A stretch of DNA of 64,000 bases from Cherax quadricarinatus (Eukaryota > Arthropoda > Malacostraca > Decapoda > Parastacidae). Position numbers and translations under genes: made by a program. Position 1 is the stretch's first letter. Each line of letters begins with the position of its first letter. The stretch lies in the NCBI RefSeq assembly GCF_038502225.1, contig NC_091352.1, positions 21,945,216-22,009,215 of the forward strand, in the 5' to 3' direction. Positions 33,297 to 44,478 of this stretch are shown here, piece after piece. Under the pieces are notes generated by a model. The model did no database searches and was not told where the DNA came from. It worked only from the letters and a program-made list of their open reading frames with translations.

Positions 33297-34338
33297 CATC
33301 CAGAGGGCTTGTAGCAGCGATTCTCCCTGAACATCTTAGGGACAAGATTGGAGTCCAGGACCAAAAGTTCATTGACGAAGCTATGATCTGGGATAATCTA
33401 ACGGGCTCTGAAACCAGGCCTGCTCCCCCCAACAACTACAAACAATCGCACTGGGATGGTTCAATAGTGGAACATATAGCCTCAACAATGCTTCAGAGTG
33501 TGTCAGGGAAGGATAGAGCCCGCCTTCTGGCAGTGAGAGCTCCTCATGCAGGGGACTTTCTGTTGGCTGTTCCCAACTCCAGCCTTGGCACACGCCTCGA
33601 CCCACAGACTATCCGCATCGGTGGTGCCCTTCGACTTGCCGCCCCTATTCTCGCGGAACACAGGTGTATTTATCGCAGTGAAGCAGCAGACCGATTCGGG
33701 TACCATGGTCTTGTGTGCCGTAAATCCGAGGGAAAGATTGCAAGACAAGAGAAGGTTAATAATATCAAGAGGAGCGTCACAACAGCCGGATGCCCAGCAG
33801 TAAGGGAGCCACCCCAGCTATGCAGATCTGATGGTAGACAGAAGCGTCCAGATGTTATCACCCTTCAAGCCTTGACAGACAGGAAGCAGGTGGTGTGGGA
33901 CTATACATGTGCATCTACCTTGGCTGATACCTATCTTCAATACACCAGGGAGGAAAGAGGAGCAGCTGCCAGATTCAGGGAGTCCCAAAAGTCTAAAAAA
34001 TATGGAGAACTTGCCCATCATTATACGTTTGTTCCCATAGACTCAGAGACCCTTGGCTCATGGGGAAAGAATGCATCTAAATTCCTTAAGGAGCTAGGTA
34101 AAAGACTCATCAGGGTAACTAGGAATCCCAGGCCAGCTAGTTTTCTGTTCCAGCGGCTCAGTGCGGCTGTATTTTGGGCACACGCCCCAGCTGTGAGGAG
34201 CTGGATGACATTTTCGCCTTATAATCGGTGATACACACGTAACAACATGTACCTTATATGCCACCTTTATATCAACAATATATCTCTTAAATCTTCTGTA
34301 CCATATTATGTAATAAAATATTCCTATTGGTAAAAAAA
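33295..34338 (+). mobile_element. LINE C-terminal fragment with PD..D nuclease-like domain
   Basis: An uninterrupted frame from about 33295 to 34231 (ASRGLVAAILPEHLRDKIGV at the start, then APHAGDFLLAVPNSSLGTRLD) ends SWMTFSPYNR and is followed by about 100 bases of 3-prime sequence and a short A-run at 34331-34338. Residues RPDVITL, then about 9 residues, then VVWDYT resemble the PD...D core of the restriction-like endonucleases found C-terminally in some LINE clades (R2 type). Upstream HGLVCRKSEGK resembles the accompanying zinc-binding block with one Cys retained. The element is 5-prime truncated exactly at the AT array. Clade assignment is tentative. Confidence 0.6.
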
Positions 34339-34445
34339 AGAATGAAAAGATGGGGTTGTAGGGGAAGTGGAATATTCAAACGGCTTCAGGAAGAAATCCA
34401 AATATTCTTCCTTGAAGCCTTTTTATCCACTTCTCCGAGGCTGTG

Positions 34446-34448
<3 letters not shown>

Positions 34449-34519
<71 letters not shown>
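34449..34519. repeat. (AT)n microsatellite
   Basis: AT repeats, with AT-rich flanks to about 34540. Confidence 0.9.
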
Positions 34520-34526
<7 letters not shown>

Positions 34527-34579
34527 TATATATATATTAGCAATTTGGAGGGATATGTTGTGTATCTCTATACGTATAT

Positions 34580-34738
34580 ACTTCTAAACTGTTGTGTTCT
34601 GAGCACCTCTGCAAAAACAGTGATAATGTGCGAGTGAGGTGATAGTGTTGAATGATGATGAAAGTATTTTCTTTTTGGGGATTTTTCTTTCTTTTTTGCC
34701 TCGGTGGGAGACGGCCGATTTTTTGGAAAAAAAAAAAA
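34580..34738 (+). mobile_element. RTE-related tail fragment
   Basis: Shows GAGCACCTCTGCAAAAACAG, GAATGATGATGAAAGTATTT and CCTCGGTGGGAGACGGCCG followed by an A-run. This is similar in layout to the RTE 3-prime end but a different subfamily. Confidence 0.6.
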
Positions 34739-34871
34739 AAAAATATAAATATATATATATATATATATGTAGGTAGTAGGTTGGTAGACAGCAACCACCC
34801 AGGGAAGTACTACCGTCCTGCCAGATGACTGTGAAACAAAAACCTGTAACTGTTTTGCATGATGGTAGGAT

Positions 34872-37800
34872 TGCTGGTTTCTTTTTCTGTCTCATAAACA
34901 CGCTAAGATAACAGGGATATCTTGCTACTCCTACTTACACTTTGGTCACACTTCACAGACACGCACATGCATATATATATATACATACATCTAGGTTTTT
35001 CTCTTTTTTCTAAATAGCTCTTGTTCTTTTTTATTTCTTCTATTGTCCATGGGGAAGTGGAAAAGAATCTTTCCTCCGTAAGCCATGCGTGTCGTATGAG
35101 GCGACTAAAATGCCGGGAGCAATGGGCTAGTAACCCCTTCTCCTGTATACAATTACTAAAAAAGAGAAGAAGAAAAACTTTATAAAACTGGGTTGCTTAA
35201 ATGTGCGTGGATGTAGTGCGGATGACAAGAAACAGATGATTGCTGATGTTATGAATGAAAAGAAGTTGGATGTCCTGGCCCTAAGCGAAACAAAGCTGAA
35301 GGGGGTAGGAGAGTTTCAGTGGGGGGAAATAAATGGGATTAAATCTGGAGTATCTGAGAGAGTTAGAGCAAAGGAAGGGGTAGCAGTAATGTTAAATGAT
35401 CAGTTATGGAAGGAGAAAAGAGAATATGAATGTGTAAATTCAAGAATTATGTGGATTAAAGTAAAGGTTGGATGCGAGAAGTGGGTCATAATAAGCGTGT
35501 ATGCACCTGGAGAAGAGAGGAATGCAGAGGAGAGAGAGAGATTTTGGGAGATGTTAAGTGAATGTATAGGAGCCTTTGAACCAAGTGAGAGAGTAATTGT
35601 GGTAGGGGACTTGAATGCTAAAGTAGGAGAAACTTTTAGAGAGGGTGTGGTAGGTAAGTTTGGGGTGCCAGGTGTAAATGATAATGGGAGCCCTTTGATT
35701 GAACTTTGTATAGAAAGGGGTTTAGTTATAGGTAATACATATTTTAAGAAAAAGAGGATAAATAAGTATACACGATATGATGTAGGGCGAAATGACAGTA
35801 GTTTGTTGGATTATGTATTGGTAGATAAAAGACTGTTGAGTAGACTTCAGGATGTACATGTTTATAGAGGGGCCACAGATATATCAGATCACTTTCTAGT
35901 TGTAGCTATACTGAGAGTAAAAGGTAGATGGGATACAAGGAGAATAGAAGCATCAGGGAAGAGAGAGGTGAAGGTTTATAAACTAAAAGAGGAGGCAGTT
36001 AGGGTAAGATATAAACAGCTATTGGAGGATAGATGGGCTAATGAGAGCATAGGCAATGGGGTCGAAAAGGTATGGGGTAGGTTTAAAAATGTAGTGTTAG
36101 AGTGTTCAGCAGAAGTTTGTGGTTACAGGAAAGTGGGTGCAGGAGGGAAGAGGAGCGATTGGTGGAATGATGATGTAAAGAGAGTAGTAAGGGAGAAAAA
36201 GTTAGCATATGAGAAGTTTTTACAAAGTAGAAGTGATGCAAGGAGGGAAGAGTATATGGAGAAAAAGAGAGAAGTTAAGAGAGTGGTGAAGCAATGTAAA
36301 AAGAGAGCAAATGAGAGAGTGGGTGAGATGTTATCAACAAATTTTGTTGAAAATAAGAAAAAGTTTTGGAGTGAGATTAACAAGTTAAGAAAGCCTAGAG
36401 AACAAATGGATTTGTCAGTTAAAAATAGGAGAGGAGAGTTATTAAATGGAGAGTTAGAGGTATTGGGAAGATGGAAGGAATATTTTGAGGAATTGTTAAA
36501 TGTTGATGAAGATAGGGAAGCTGTGATTTCGTGTATAGGGCAAGGAGGAATAACATCTTGTAGGAGTGAGGAAGAGCCAGTTGTGAGTGTGGGGGAAGTT
36601 CGTGAGGCAGTAGGTAAAATGAAAGGGGGTAAGGCAGCCGGGATTGATGGGATAAAGATAGAAATGTTAAAAGCAGGTGGGGATATAGTTTTGGAGTGGT
36701 TGGTGCAATTATTTAATAAATGTATGGAAGAGGGTAAGGTACCTAGGGATTGGCAGAGAGCATGCATAGTTCCTTTGTATAAAGGCAAAGGGGATAAAAG
36801 AGAGTGCAAAAATTATAGGGGGATAAGTCTGTTGAGTGTACCTGGTAAAGTGTATGGTAGAGTTATAATTGAAAGAATTAAGAGTAAGACGGAGAATAGG
36901 ATAGCAGATGAACAAGGAGGCTTTAGGAAAGGTAGGGGGTGTGTGGACCAGGTGTTTACAGTGAAACATATAAGTGAACAGTATTTAGATAAGGCTAAAG
37001 AGGTCTTTGTGGCATTTATGGATTTGGAAAAGGCGTATGACAGGGTGGATAGGGGGGCAATGTGGCAGATGTTGCAAGTGTATGGTGTAGGAGGTAGGTT
37101 ACTGAAAGCAGTGAAGAGTTTTTACGAGGATAGTGAGGCTCAAGTTAGAGTATGTAGGAAAGAGGGAAATTTTTTCCCAGTAAAAGTAGGCCTTAGACAA
37201 GGATGTGTGATGTCACCGTGGTTGTTTAATATATTTATAGATGGGGTTGTAAGAGAAGTAAATGCGAGGGTTTTGGCAAGAGGCGTGGAGTTAAAAGATA
37301 AAGAATCACACACAAAGTGGGAGTTGTCACAGCTGCTCTTTGCTGATGACACTGTGCTCTTGGGAGATTCTGAAGAGAAGTTGCAGAGATTGGTGGATGA
37401 ATTTGGTAGGGTGTGCAAAAGAAGAAAATTAAAGGTGAATACAGGAAAGAGTAAGGTTATGAGGATAACAAAAAGATTAGGTGATGAAAGATTGAATATC
37501 AGATTGGAGGGAGAGAGTATGGAGGAGGTGAACGTATTCAGATATTTGGGAGTGGACGTGTCAGCGGATGGGTCTATGAAAGATGAGGTGAATCATAGAA
37601 TTGATGAGGGAAAAAGAGTGAGTGGTGCACTTAGGAGTCTGTGGAAACAAAGAACTTTGTCCTTGGAGGCAAAGAGGGGAATGTATGAGAGTATAGTTTT
37701 ACCAACGCTCTTATATGGGTGTGAAGCGTGGGTGATGAATGTTGCAGCGAGGAGAAGGCTGGAGGCAGTGGAGATGTCATGTCTGAGGGCAATGTGTGGT

Positions 37801-38358
37801 GTGAATATAATGCAGAGAATTCGTAGTTTGGAAGTTAGGAGGAGGTGCGGGATTACCAAAACTGTTGTCCAGAGGGCTGAGGAAGGGTTGTTGAGGTGGT
37901 TCGGACATGTAGAGAGAATGGAGCGAAACAGAATGACTTCAAGAGTGTATCAGTCTGTAGTGGAAGGTAGGCGGGGTAGGGGTCGGCCTAGGAAGGGTTG
38001 GAGGGAGGGGGTAAAGGAGGTTTTGTGTGCGAGGGGCTTGGACTTCCAGCAGGCATGCGTGAGCGTGTTTGATAGGAGTGAATGGAGACAAATGGTTTTT
38101 AATACTTGACGTGCTGTTGGAGTGTGAGCAAAGTAACATTTATGAAGGGATTCAGGGAAACCGGCAGGCCGGACTTGAGTCCTGGAGATGGGAAGTACAG
38201 TGCCTGCACTCTGAAGGAGGGGTGTTAATGTTGCAGTTTAAAAACTGTAGTGTAAAGCACCCTTCTGGCAAGACAGTGATGGAGTGAATGATGGTGAAAG
38301 TTTTTCTTTTTCGGGCCACCCTGCCTTGGTGGGAATCGGCCGGTGTGATAATAAAAAT
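34872..38358 (+). mobile_element. RTE-type LINE, full-length copy 2
   Basis: Starts at the same base of the element as copy 1 and ends GTGTGATAATAAAAATAATATAT. Nearly identical to copy 1 along its length. Copy 3 lies immediately downstream in the opposite orientation, tail to tail. Confidence 0.92.
35203..38109 (+). CDS. RTE LINE endonuclease-reverse transcriptase (intact, copy 2)
   Basis: Same 968-codon frame as 21818-24724, uninterrupted, with all endonuclease (SETK, GDLN, SDH) and reverse-transcriptase (MDLEKAYD, FADD) residues. I count four amino-acid differences from copy 1: Thr/Ile in VVA(T/I)LRV, Glu/Lys in VE(E/K)VWG, Val/Leu in GE(V/L)EV and Arg/Lys in LW(R/K)QRT. The start is again GTG with an open upstream extension and no ATG. 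Two intact, almost identical copies imply recent transposition and possible present activity. Confidence 0.92.
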   Translation: MRGCSADDKKQMIADVMNEKKLDVLALSETKLKGVGEFQWGEINGIKSGVSERVRAKEGVAVMLNDQLWKEKREYECVNSRIMWIKVKVGCEKWVIISVYAPGEERNAEERERFWEMLSECIGAFEPSERVIVVGDLNAKVGETFREGVVGKFGVPGVNDNGSPLIELCIERGLVIGNTYFKKKRINKYTRYDVGRNDSSLLDYVLVDKRLLSRLQDVHVYRGATDISDHFLVVAILRVKGRWDTRRIEASGKREVKVYKLKEEAVRVRYKQLLEDRWANESIGNGVEKVWGRFKNVVLECSAEVCGYRKVGAGGKRSDWWNDDVKRVVREKKLAYEKFLQSRSDARREEYMEKKREVKRVVKQCKKRANERVGEMLSTNFVENKKKFWSEINKLRKPREQMDLSVKNRRGELLNGELEVLGRWKEYFEELLNVDEDREAVISCIGQGGITSCRSEEEPVVSVGEVREAVGKMKGGKAAGIDGIKIEMLKAGGDIVLEWLVQLFNKCMEEGKVPRDWQRACIVPLYKGKGDKRECKNYRGISLLSVPGKVYGRVIIERIKSKTENRIADEQGGFRKGRGCVDQVFTVKHISEQYLDKAKEVFVAFMDLEKAYDRVDRGAMWQMLQVYGVGGRLLKAVKSFYEDSEAQVRVCRKEGNFFPVKVGLRQGCVMSPWLFNIFIDGVVREVNARVLARGVELKDKESHTKWELSQLLFADDTVLLGDSEEKLQRLVDEFGRVCKRRKLKVNTGKSKVMRITKRLGDERLNIRLEGESMEEVNVFRYLGVDVSADGSMKDEVNHRIDEGKRVSGALRSLWKQRTLSLEAKRGMYESIVLPTLLYGCEAWVMNVAARRRLEAVEMSCLRAMCGVNIMQRIRSLEVRRRCGITKTVVQRAEEGLLRWFGHVERMERNRMTSRVYQSVVEGRRGRGRPRKGWREGVKEVLCARGLDFQQACVSVFDRSEWRQMVFNT

Positions 38359-38360
38359 AA

Positions 38361-38391
<31 letters not shown>

Positions 38392-38397
38392 TTATTT
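38359..38397. repeat. AT/T-rich junction between tail-to-tail RTE copies
   Basis: AT repeats then a T run join the two tails; together with about 1 kb on each side this forms a very large near-perfect palindrome. Confidence 0.85.
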
Positions 38398-39755
38398 TTT
38401 TATTATCACACTGGCCGATTCCCACCAAGGCAGGGTGGCCCGAAAAAGAAAAACTTTCACCATCATTCACTCCATCACTGTCTTGCCAGAAGGGTGCTTT
38501 ACACTACAGTTTTTAAACTGCAACATTAACACCCCTCCTTCAGAGTGCAGGCACTGTACTTCCCATCTCCAGGACTCAAGTCCGGCCTGCCGGTTTCCCT
38601 GAATCCCTTCATAAATGTTACTTTGCTCACACTCCAACAGCACGTCAAGTATTAAAAACCATTTGTCTCCATTCACTCCTATCAAACACGCTCACGCATG
38701 CCTGCTGGAAGTCCAAGCCCCTCGCACACAAAACCTCCTTTACCCCCTCTCTCCAACCCTTCCTAGGCCGACCCCTACCCCGCCTTCCTTCCACTACAGA
38801 CTGATACACTCTTGAAGTTATTCTGTTTCGCTCCATTCTCTCTACATGTCCGAACCACCTCAACAACCCTTCCTCAGCCCTCTGGACAACAGTTTTGGTA
38901 ATCCCGCACCTCCTCCTAACTTCCAAACTACGAATTCTCTGAATTATATTCACACCACACATTGCCCTCAGACATGACATCTCCACTGCCTCCAGCCTTC
39001 TCCTCGCTGCAACATTCATCACCCATGCTTCACACCCATATAAGAGCGTTGGTAAAACTATACTCTCATACATTCCCCTCTTTGCCTCCAAGGACAAAGT
39101 TCTCTGTCTCCACAGACTCCTAAGTGCACCACTCACTCTTTTTCCCTCATCAATTCTATGATTCACCTCATCTTTCATAGACCCATCCGCTGACACGTCC
39201 ACTCCCAAATATCTGAATACGTTCACCTCCTCCATACTCTCTCCCTCCAATCTGATATTCAATCTTTCATCACCTAATCTTTTTGTTATCCTCATAACCT
39301 TACTCTTTCCTGTATTCACCTTTAATTTTCTTCTTTTGCACACCCTACCAAATTCATCCACCAATCTCTGCAGCTTCTCTTCAGAATCTCCCAAGAGCAC
39401 AGTGTCATCAGCAAAGAGCAGCTGTGACAACTCCCACCCTGTGTGTGATTCTTTATCTTTTAACTCCACGCCTCTTGCCAAGACCCTCGCATTTACTTCT
39501 CTTACAACCCCATCTATAAATATATTAAACAACCACGGTGACATCACACATCCTTGTCTAAGGCCTACTTTTACTGGGAAAAAATTTCCCTCTTTTCTAA
39601 ATACTCTAACTTGAGCCTCACTATCCTCGTGAAAACTCTTCACTGCTTTCAGTAACCTACCTCCTACACCATACACTTGCAACATCTGCCACATTGCCCC
39701 CCTATCCACCCTGTCATATGCCTTTTCCAAATCCATAAATGCCACAAAGAAAAGT

Positions 39756-39757
<2 letters not shown>
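38398..39757 (-). mobile_element. RTE-type LINE, 5-prime truncated copy 3
   Basis: On the minus strand from 39757 the frame enters at FVAFMDLEKAYDRVDRG (motif A) and is open through FADD and GRGRPRKGW to the stop at 38645, then the 3-prime tail to about 38398. It lacks the endonuclease and early reverse transcriptase, the truncation point being an AT array. Upstream codons in that frame are array and TIR-element sequence, not protein. Confidence 0.92.

Positions 39758-39831
<74 letters not shown>
39758..39831. repeat. (AT)n microsatellite
   Basis: AT array between RTE copy 3 and a partial TIR element. Confidence 0.95.
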
Positions 39832-39833
<2 letters not shown>

Positions 39834-39836
<3 letters not shown>

Positions 39837-40040
39837 GTCGTGCCGAATAGGCAGAAGTTGCGATCTTGGCTTAAATAGCAACGCTCATCTTGCCATATAG
39901 GACAAGTGAAAATTTGTGTATGCAATAATTTCGCCAAAATCATTCTGAACCTAACGAAAAAAATATATTTCACTGTGTTTGTTTAGTATTAAATTATTGT
40001 AAACAAATCTAAAATATATTTAGTTGGGTTAGTCTGACTT
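39834..40040. mobile_element. Partial TIR element (GTCGTGCCGAATA family)
   Basis: One terminus GTCGTGCCGAATAGG next to the AT array, then about 200 bases of the same interior as 32358-32738 in inverse orientation; the other end is missing. Confidence 0.75.
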
Positions 40041-40054
40041 TGGAACAATGCTCT

Positions 40055-40228
40055 TCTCCAGACTGAGGGACTGACCACCTCAAAACTTTAAGGGTGATGG
40101 ACTGATTACATCGTCTTCAAGTATCTTCTGCTTCTATCAACTTTTCTGTACTCGATTGAAGAAGCCTACTGTGTAGGCGAAACGTTTCGAAATAAAGATA
40201 CCTAACTGTTGCATGTGTGTCTTACCTA
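40055..40228 (+). mobile_element. Half of a foldback element with ribozyme-like end
   Basis: Plus strand carries GCCTAC-TGT-GTAGGC, GAAACGTTTC and AATAAAG as in the hammerhead family, but the CTGATGA core is altered (CGATTGA). The opposite inverted half is absent. Confidence 0.6.
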
Positions 40229-40229
40229 A

Positions 40230-41310
40230 CAAATATTATCCTGTTCACACTCCAACAGTTCGCCAGGTCCCAAAAACCATTCGTCTCAATTCACTCCTAT
40301 CTAACACGTTCACGCACGTTTGCTGAAAGTACAAGCCCCTCGCCCATTAAACCTCCTTTACCCCCTCCGAGTCATAGCTCCTGGCCCCTCCTCTCCCCCT
40401 GCTCCAAGAGCCTACTTATACCTCTTCTTAAAACAATGTATGGATCTTGCTTCCACTACTTCACTCTCCAAATTATTCCACTTCCTGACAACTCTAAGGT
40501 TAAAGAAATACTTCCTAACATCTCCATGGCTCATCTGAGTTTTCAACATCCATTTGTTGCCTCCTTGTTCCTGTGTCCCATCTCTGAAACATTCCAGCTC
40601 TGTCGTTATCATATCCTCCCTTTCCCTCTTATCCAGTAGTGTCATCAGACTGAGTTCCTCTAACCTCTCCTCATAAGACATACCCCTTCGCTCCGGGACT
40701 AGTCTTGTTGCAGACTTATGCACTTTCTCCAAATTCTTGACGCGCTTTAAACAGGTGTGTCTTCCATACCGGTGCTGGATACTCATACAGTCTCCTTTGT
40801 CTTTCCTTCCCCAGGCTTCATAGCTTTGCACTTGCTGGGATTAAACTCCTTGAGCCATTTGTCAGACCAGGCTTGTAGCCTGTCCAGATTCCCTTGTATT
40901 CTCCTCATTTGTTTCACATCATCTGCAAACAAGGGACACCTCTTACTCAGTCCCTTTCATTATGTCATTCACATATACAAGAAACAGGACAGGACCCAGG
41001 AATGAACTTTGTGGAACCCTACACGACACGTGCACCCACTCTGACACCTCTTCTCGTACGGACACACGTTGTTTTCTTCATGTTAGGTATTCCCTGATCC
41101 ATTGCAGTACATTCCCTCCTATTCCTACCTGCTCCTCTAGCTTTTCATCTTCCGTGGTACTGTGTCGAAAGCCTTTTTACAGTTCAAGTAGATGCAGTCT
41201 ACCCATCCCACTCGCTCCTGTCTTACCTCCGTTACCTTGTCATAAAACTCCAATAGGTTTGTGATGCAGGATTTCCCTACTCTTAGTCCATTCCTTTCTA
41301 GGAGCTTCAA

Positions 41311-41312
<2 letters not shown>
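40230..41312 (-). pseudogene. LINE plus RTE-tail composite, inverted sister of 27.9-29.35 kb
   Basis: Read on minus from 41312: [17 protein letters not shown], the linker, VSGP.LEYPAPVWKTHLFK-like remnants, KVHKSATRLVPERRGMSYEERLEELSL, then an RTE tail (40390-40230). The order and the junction between LINE part and RTE tail are the same as in 27905-29405, and both begin at an AC/GT array. Numerous frameshifts; not functional. Confidence 0.85.

Positions 41313-41364
<52 letters not shown>
41313..41364. repeat. (GT)n microsatellite
   Basis: GT array at the junction of two minus-strand LINE fragments. Confidence 0.95.
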
Positions 41365-41366
<2 letters not shown>

Positions 41367-41505
41367 CACCTAATTGTACTCACCTAATTGTGGTTGCAGG
41401 GGTCGAGACTCAGCTCCTGGCCCCGCCTCTTCACTGATCGCTACTGGATCCTCTCTCTCTCTGCTTCCTGAGCTTTGTCATACCTCTTCTTAAAACTATG
41501 TATGT
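41365..41505 (-). mobile_element. LINE 3-prime tail with GTAC(AATTAGGTGA) repeats
   Basis: Minus strand: GGCGGGGCCAGGAGCTGAG, GACCCCTGCAACCAC, then two copies of AATTAGGTGAGTAC running into AC repeats, the fullest view of this family terminus. Confidence 0.8.
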
Positions 41506-41590
41506 GTATGTGTGTGTGTGTGTGTGTGTGTATGTGTGTGTGTATGTGTGTGTGAGTGTGTGTGAGTGTGTGTGTGTGTGTGTGTGTGTT
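41506..41590. repeat. (GT)n-rich microsatellite
   Basis: GT with GTAT and GAGT variants. Confidence 0.9.
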
Positions 41591-41624
41591 TGTGTTTCTC
41601 TGCTTGTGCCTGCCTGCATGTACA

Positions 41625-42475
41625 TTATAAACATTATCAGGTATCAATTGATTATGTCTTTACCTACAGAGATCGTCAGTTTTTTTATGTACATAGTTTC
41701 CTTGCAGCAACTGAGAATGCTTCACCTGATTGGCGTTAAACATTCATTGCTGATATATTTTACATCTGAAGTGTTACTGTGCTGATTGGCTGCCACTTTG
41801 CATTTTTTTAAACCTCAGAAAAACATACCTTATCACCAGAGAGTTGAACCAGTAACACAAGTCTTTCGCTTAACGTGTTTCTGTGAGAAAAACATTCTTA
41901 TATTTTTTTAATGCTCGTTATTCTTAATCAAGTTAAGTTTGTTTTAATTAGCGTAGGACAACCTATAATTCCATACATTTATCCTCGCTTAACGAAACTG
42001 AAAATAATGGACGAGGAGTTGAGCGTGCAATTCTAAACGAATATAGCGTCATTAGTTGCATTCTCACTTGTCTGTAATTGTGTTATCTGTAGTAAACTCC
42101 AAGTTATGGTTGACCCAACACAATTCCTCCGGTGATCTTAGGTGAAGCCAAAAGAGCAGAAACTATTTATATTACGCCTGTTTAATTTTTCTGTAACACC
42201 GCATCAAAACCTTAAAATTTAAGTAGGAGCAACGTGGTGTTGAGTGAGATCTTAACGACAAGTCTTAATGAAATGGCTCTGCCATGTTAATAGCAATTTA
42301 ACGAGAGAATGACACATCTGAGGGACATAAACATTAAACTGGCATCTGTGAGATGCGCTGCCATCCACTGCTTCCCTACAGAGGTGTGATCCATGAGTTT
42401 GTTTTCCCTCAAAAGTCAGTCTAGTCCATGGTGGTACATGGTGCCATAACTGATGAAAATATCGGCACGAAGTGC
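41625..42475 (+). repeat. Old direct duplication, copy B1 (partner 52362-53130)
   Basis: Block-wise similarity in the same orientation, for example TTTTATGTACATAGTTT at about 41674-41692 versus TTCTATGTACATAGTTT at about 52393-52410, and CATCCACTGCTTCCC near 42360 versus 53045. No coding content recognised. Confidence 0.75.
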
Positions 42476-42483
42476 GCTTCATA

Positions 42484-42955
42484 ATTTTAATAAATTCTAT
42501 CTACACCTCATAATTTTGCCTACATGCATAATTTTACCGAATGCATAAATATATTTACTGTCATATTTTGATTTTTAATCAATGTTAAAGCCATTCGTCT
42601 GTATTTAACATTTAGAAGAGTTGCCTGCCATATGATGTCTTGATGCTGGTGCAAAACTCTTGATGCAAGGAACTGGAGTTATCTTTCTCTTCAATATTTT
42701 TACTTCCCATTACCTAGCTGCTGTACGACACAGGTCTAGGAGGCGGGACCAGGAGCTGAGACTCAGCTCTTACAAATACAATTCCATGACTACACAGCCA
42801 CACACACTGGTTTATTATCTAACCAAAATCGCAACTTACACGATCTGGTAGGCCTACTGCAGTTGTCCTCAGCATTCTCCACAACTTAGGCCTCCACACT
42901 TTCCAAGATTATTACATGTACAGTGTTATTGTGGAGTCTGTATAGACTCAATAAA
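42484..42955. other. No recognisable feature apart from a LINE-tail scrap
   Basis: A ~40-base GGAGGCGGGACCAGGAGCTG piece near 42730 resembles a LINE tail. Nothing else supported. Confidence 0.4.
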
Positions 42956-43205
42956 AGCAGTATTTAGGGCTCAACGTTGGCTACGGAAAATGTCAGAGGG
43001 AGAGAATGGAGAATTAAAAACAAGCAAAAGAAACGTAATATATGCAGAAGTTAGGTAAGTAATAAGATGGATAATGAGAACTTTTAAAAGAGAAGATGTC
43101 AGTTCAGTGATGGTACTAATCAAATTATTTGTGTCCTCACAATATGAAAAGTATTCCATATTCATAGCTCCTTTCAAGGCAGTATTTATGATATATACTG
43201 AACAC
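42956..43205 (+). mobile_element. Ancient LINE C-terminal scrap
   Basis: Reads NVIYAEVR (stop) VIRWIMRTFKREDVSSVMVLIKLFV then APFKAVF, recognisably the ATITSARNLIGWIMRTFKTRD...LTSPFKAG region of the LINE at 60.3-60.45 kb. Highly diverged. Confidence 0.65.
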
Positions 43206-43502
43206 TTTCACAGAGTAGGTCACTGAGCACTCTTACCAGTAAAAAGTTACATATATCTCGCGTATATTAAAAACAAAGATAAAATTGAACAAAAGCTATG
43301 AAGATTATGAACAAGGATAACACCTCTAATAAAATGCAATATTATACCAAGTTAAAATAGCTAGCATCAGTTTAAAAACCATTAAATCACTCTCATAAAA
43401 CCCTTAAAAGTCTGAGATTTAAGTTTTAACAAGATCAAGTTAACTCTGGTGTGCAAGAAGCCAAATTTGGAGTTTCACCTTAATGAGGTCAGTACCTTGT
43501 CG

Positions 43503-43770
43503 ACGACTTAGATCGACTTCAAAGTGACAGTCACTCAGCTAATGATGAAAACATTATAAAGCCGGAAATAAATATGACGTTCTGCCGAAGGCTCTTACTA
43601 ACTTCTTGCTAGACTGTAGGGCCCACCGGGTCAGCTACTTCTTAAATACAGATAAGGACGTGGCCCATCAAATCACTGTAGACATAAGTCTACTACAGAG
43701 CAGGCTCACCGCAGTAGCATTTGATTTGGCATCTTGGGACACCAACAAGGTGTGCTCGGAGCCAACCTAA
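43503..43770 (+). pseudogene. Small unidentified reading frame, arm 2 copy
   Basis: Plus strand in one frame from about 43556: YKAGNKYDVLPKALTNFLLD, CRAHRVSYFLNTDKDVAHQI, TVDISLLQSRLTAVAFDLAS and WDTNKVCSEPT then TAA at 43768-43770. An upstream segment in another frame (DDLDRLQSDSHS) matches the start of the arm-1 copy, whose ATG is lost here. No family recognised. Confidence 0.4.
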
Positions 43771-43979
43771 CTATTTTTAAATCTTTTGGATCACAGGGTG
43801 GGCCGAAACATGCTGAGCCAAGGCAGACAGAGCAGACTGGAAATCTGAATACACGGTAAACCGAGTATCAATTAAGCAACCTATAGGGCAAGTGATGCAA
43901 GGACTGAGTAGCGTCCAACGATGAATATAGATGATTTTCCAAGTAATTGTGTACTATAAGAATCCTCACCTGCGATCAG

Positions 43980-44125
43980 AGTAAAATCAACACTACCATC
44001 GCTCCCTGACCCACCAGTAAAATCAACACCACCATCGCTCCTTGACCCACCAGTAAAATCAACACCACCATCGCTCCCTGACCCACCAGTAAAATCAACA
44101 CCACCATCGGTCCCTGACCCACAAG
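43980..44125. repeat. ~38-bp tandem repeat, four units
   Basis: Units contain CACCAGTAAAATCAACACC and CATCGCTCCCTGACC. Arm 1 has about two units at the equivalent place (26080-26165). Confidence 0.85.
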
Positions 44126-44369
44126 TAAAGATCTTTATCCTTTAAGCATGAACAAAATCATTCTCTACAAAATTAGCCAGTCATCACAAGGGCTCGACAT
44201 TTAGGGGTCACCATCCACTCCCCAAACAGATGAACCTCAGGCCTCATCAGAGTTGTAAAGTAAAAGGACACAAGTGCAACTAATGTGACATTTTATTGTG
44301 GCAACGTTTCGCTCTCCAGGATACAAGCCGATACAAACAGTATATGTGACGAATGGTTTTGAAAACCGA

Positions 44370-44478
44370 CAAGTTGAAGAAATGAGACACTTATGCAACA
44401 CATGGGAATCTTTATTGAAGAAACGTTTCTTCAATAAAGATTCCCATGTGTTGCATAAGTGTCTCAATTCTTCAAACA
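44370..44478. repeat. Perfect palindrome from collapsed foldback element
   Basis: Two ~50-bp arms, each the AATAAAGATTCCCATGTG end of the ribozyme-bearing family, meet at GAAACGTTTC with the interior lost. Confidence 0.85.

Noticed and set aside
33199..33435. Ile/Tyr-alternating frames over AT arrays (also 32145-32422, 34327-34587)
   Set aside because: ATATAT translates to alternating Ile-Tyr in any frame; not genes.
38645..39973. A 442-residue fusion protein on minus
   Set aside because: The first ~70 residues are TIR-element and AT-array sequence; only the RTE part is real and it is a 5-prime truncated copy.
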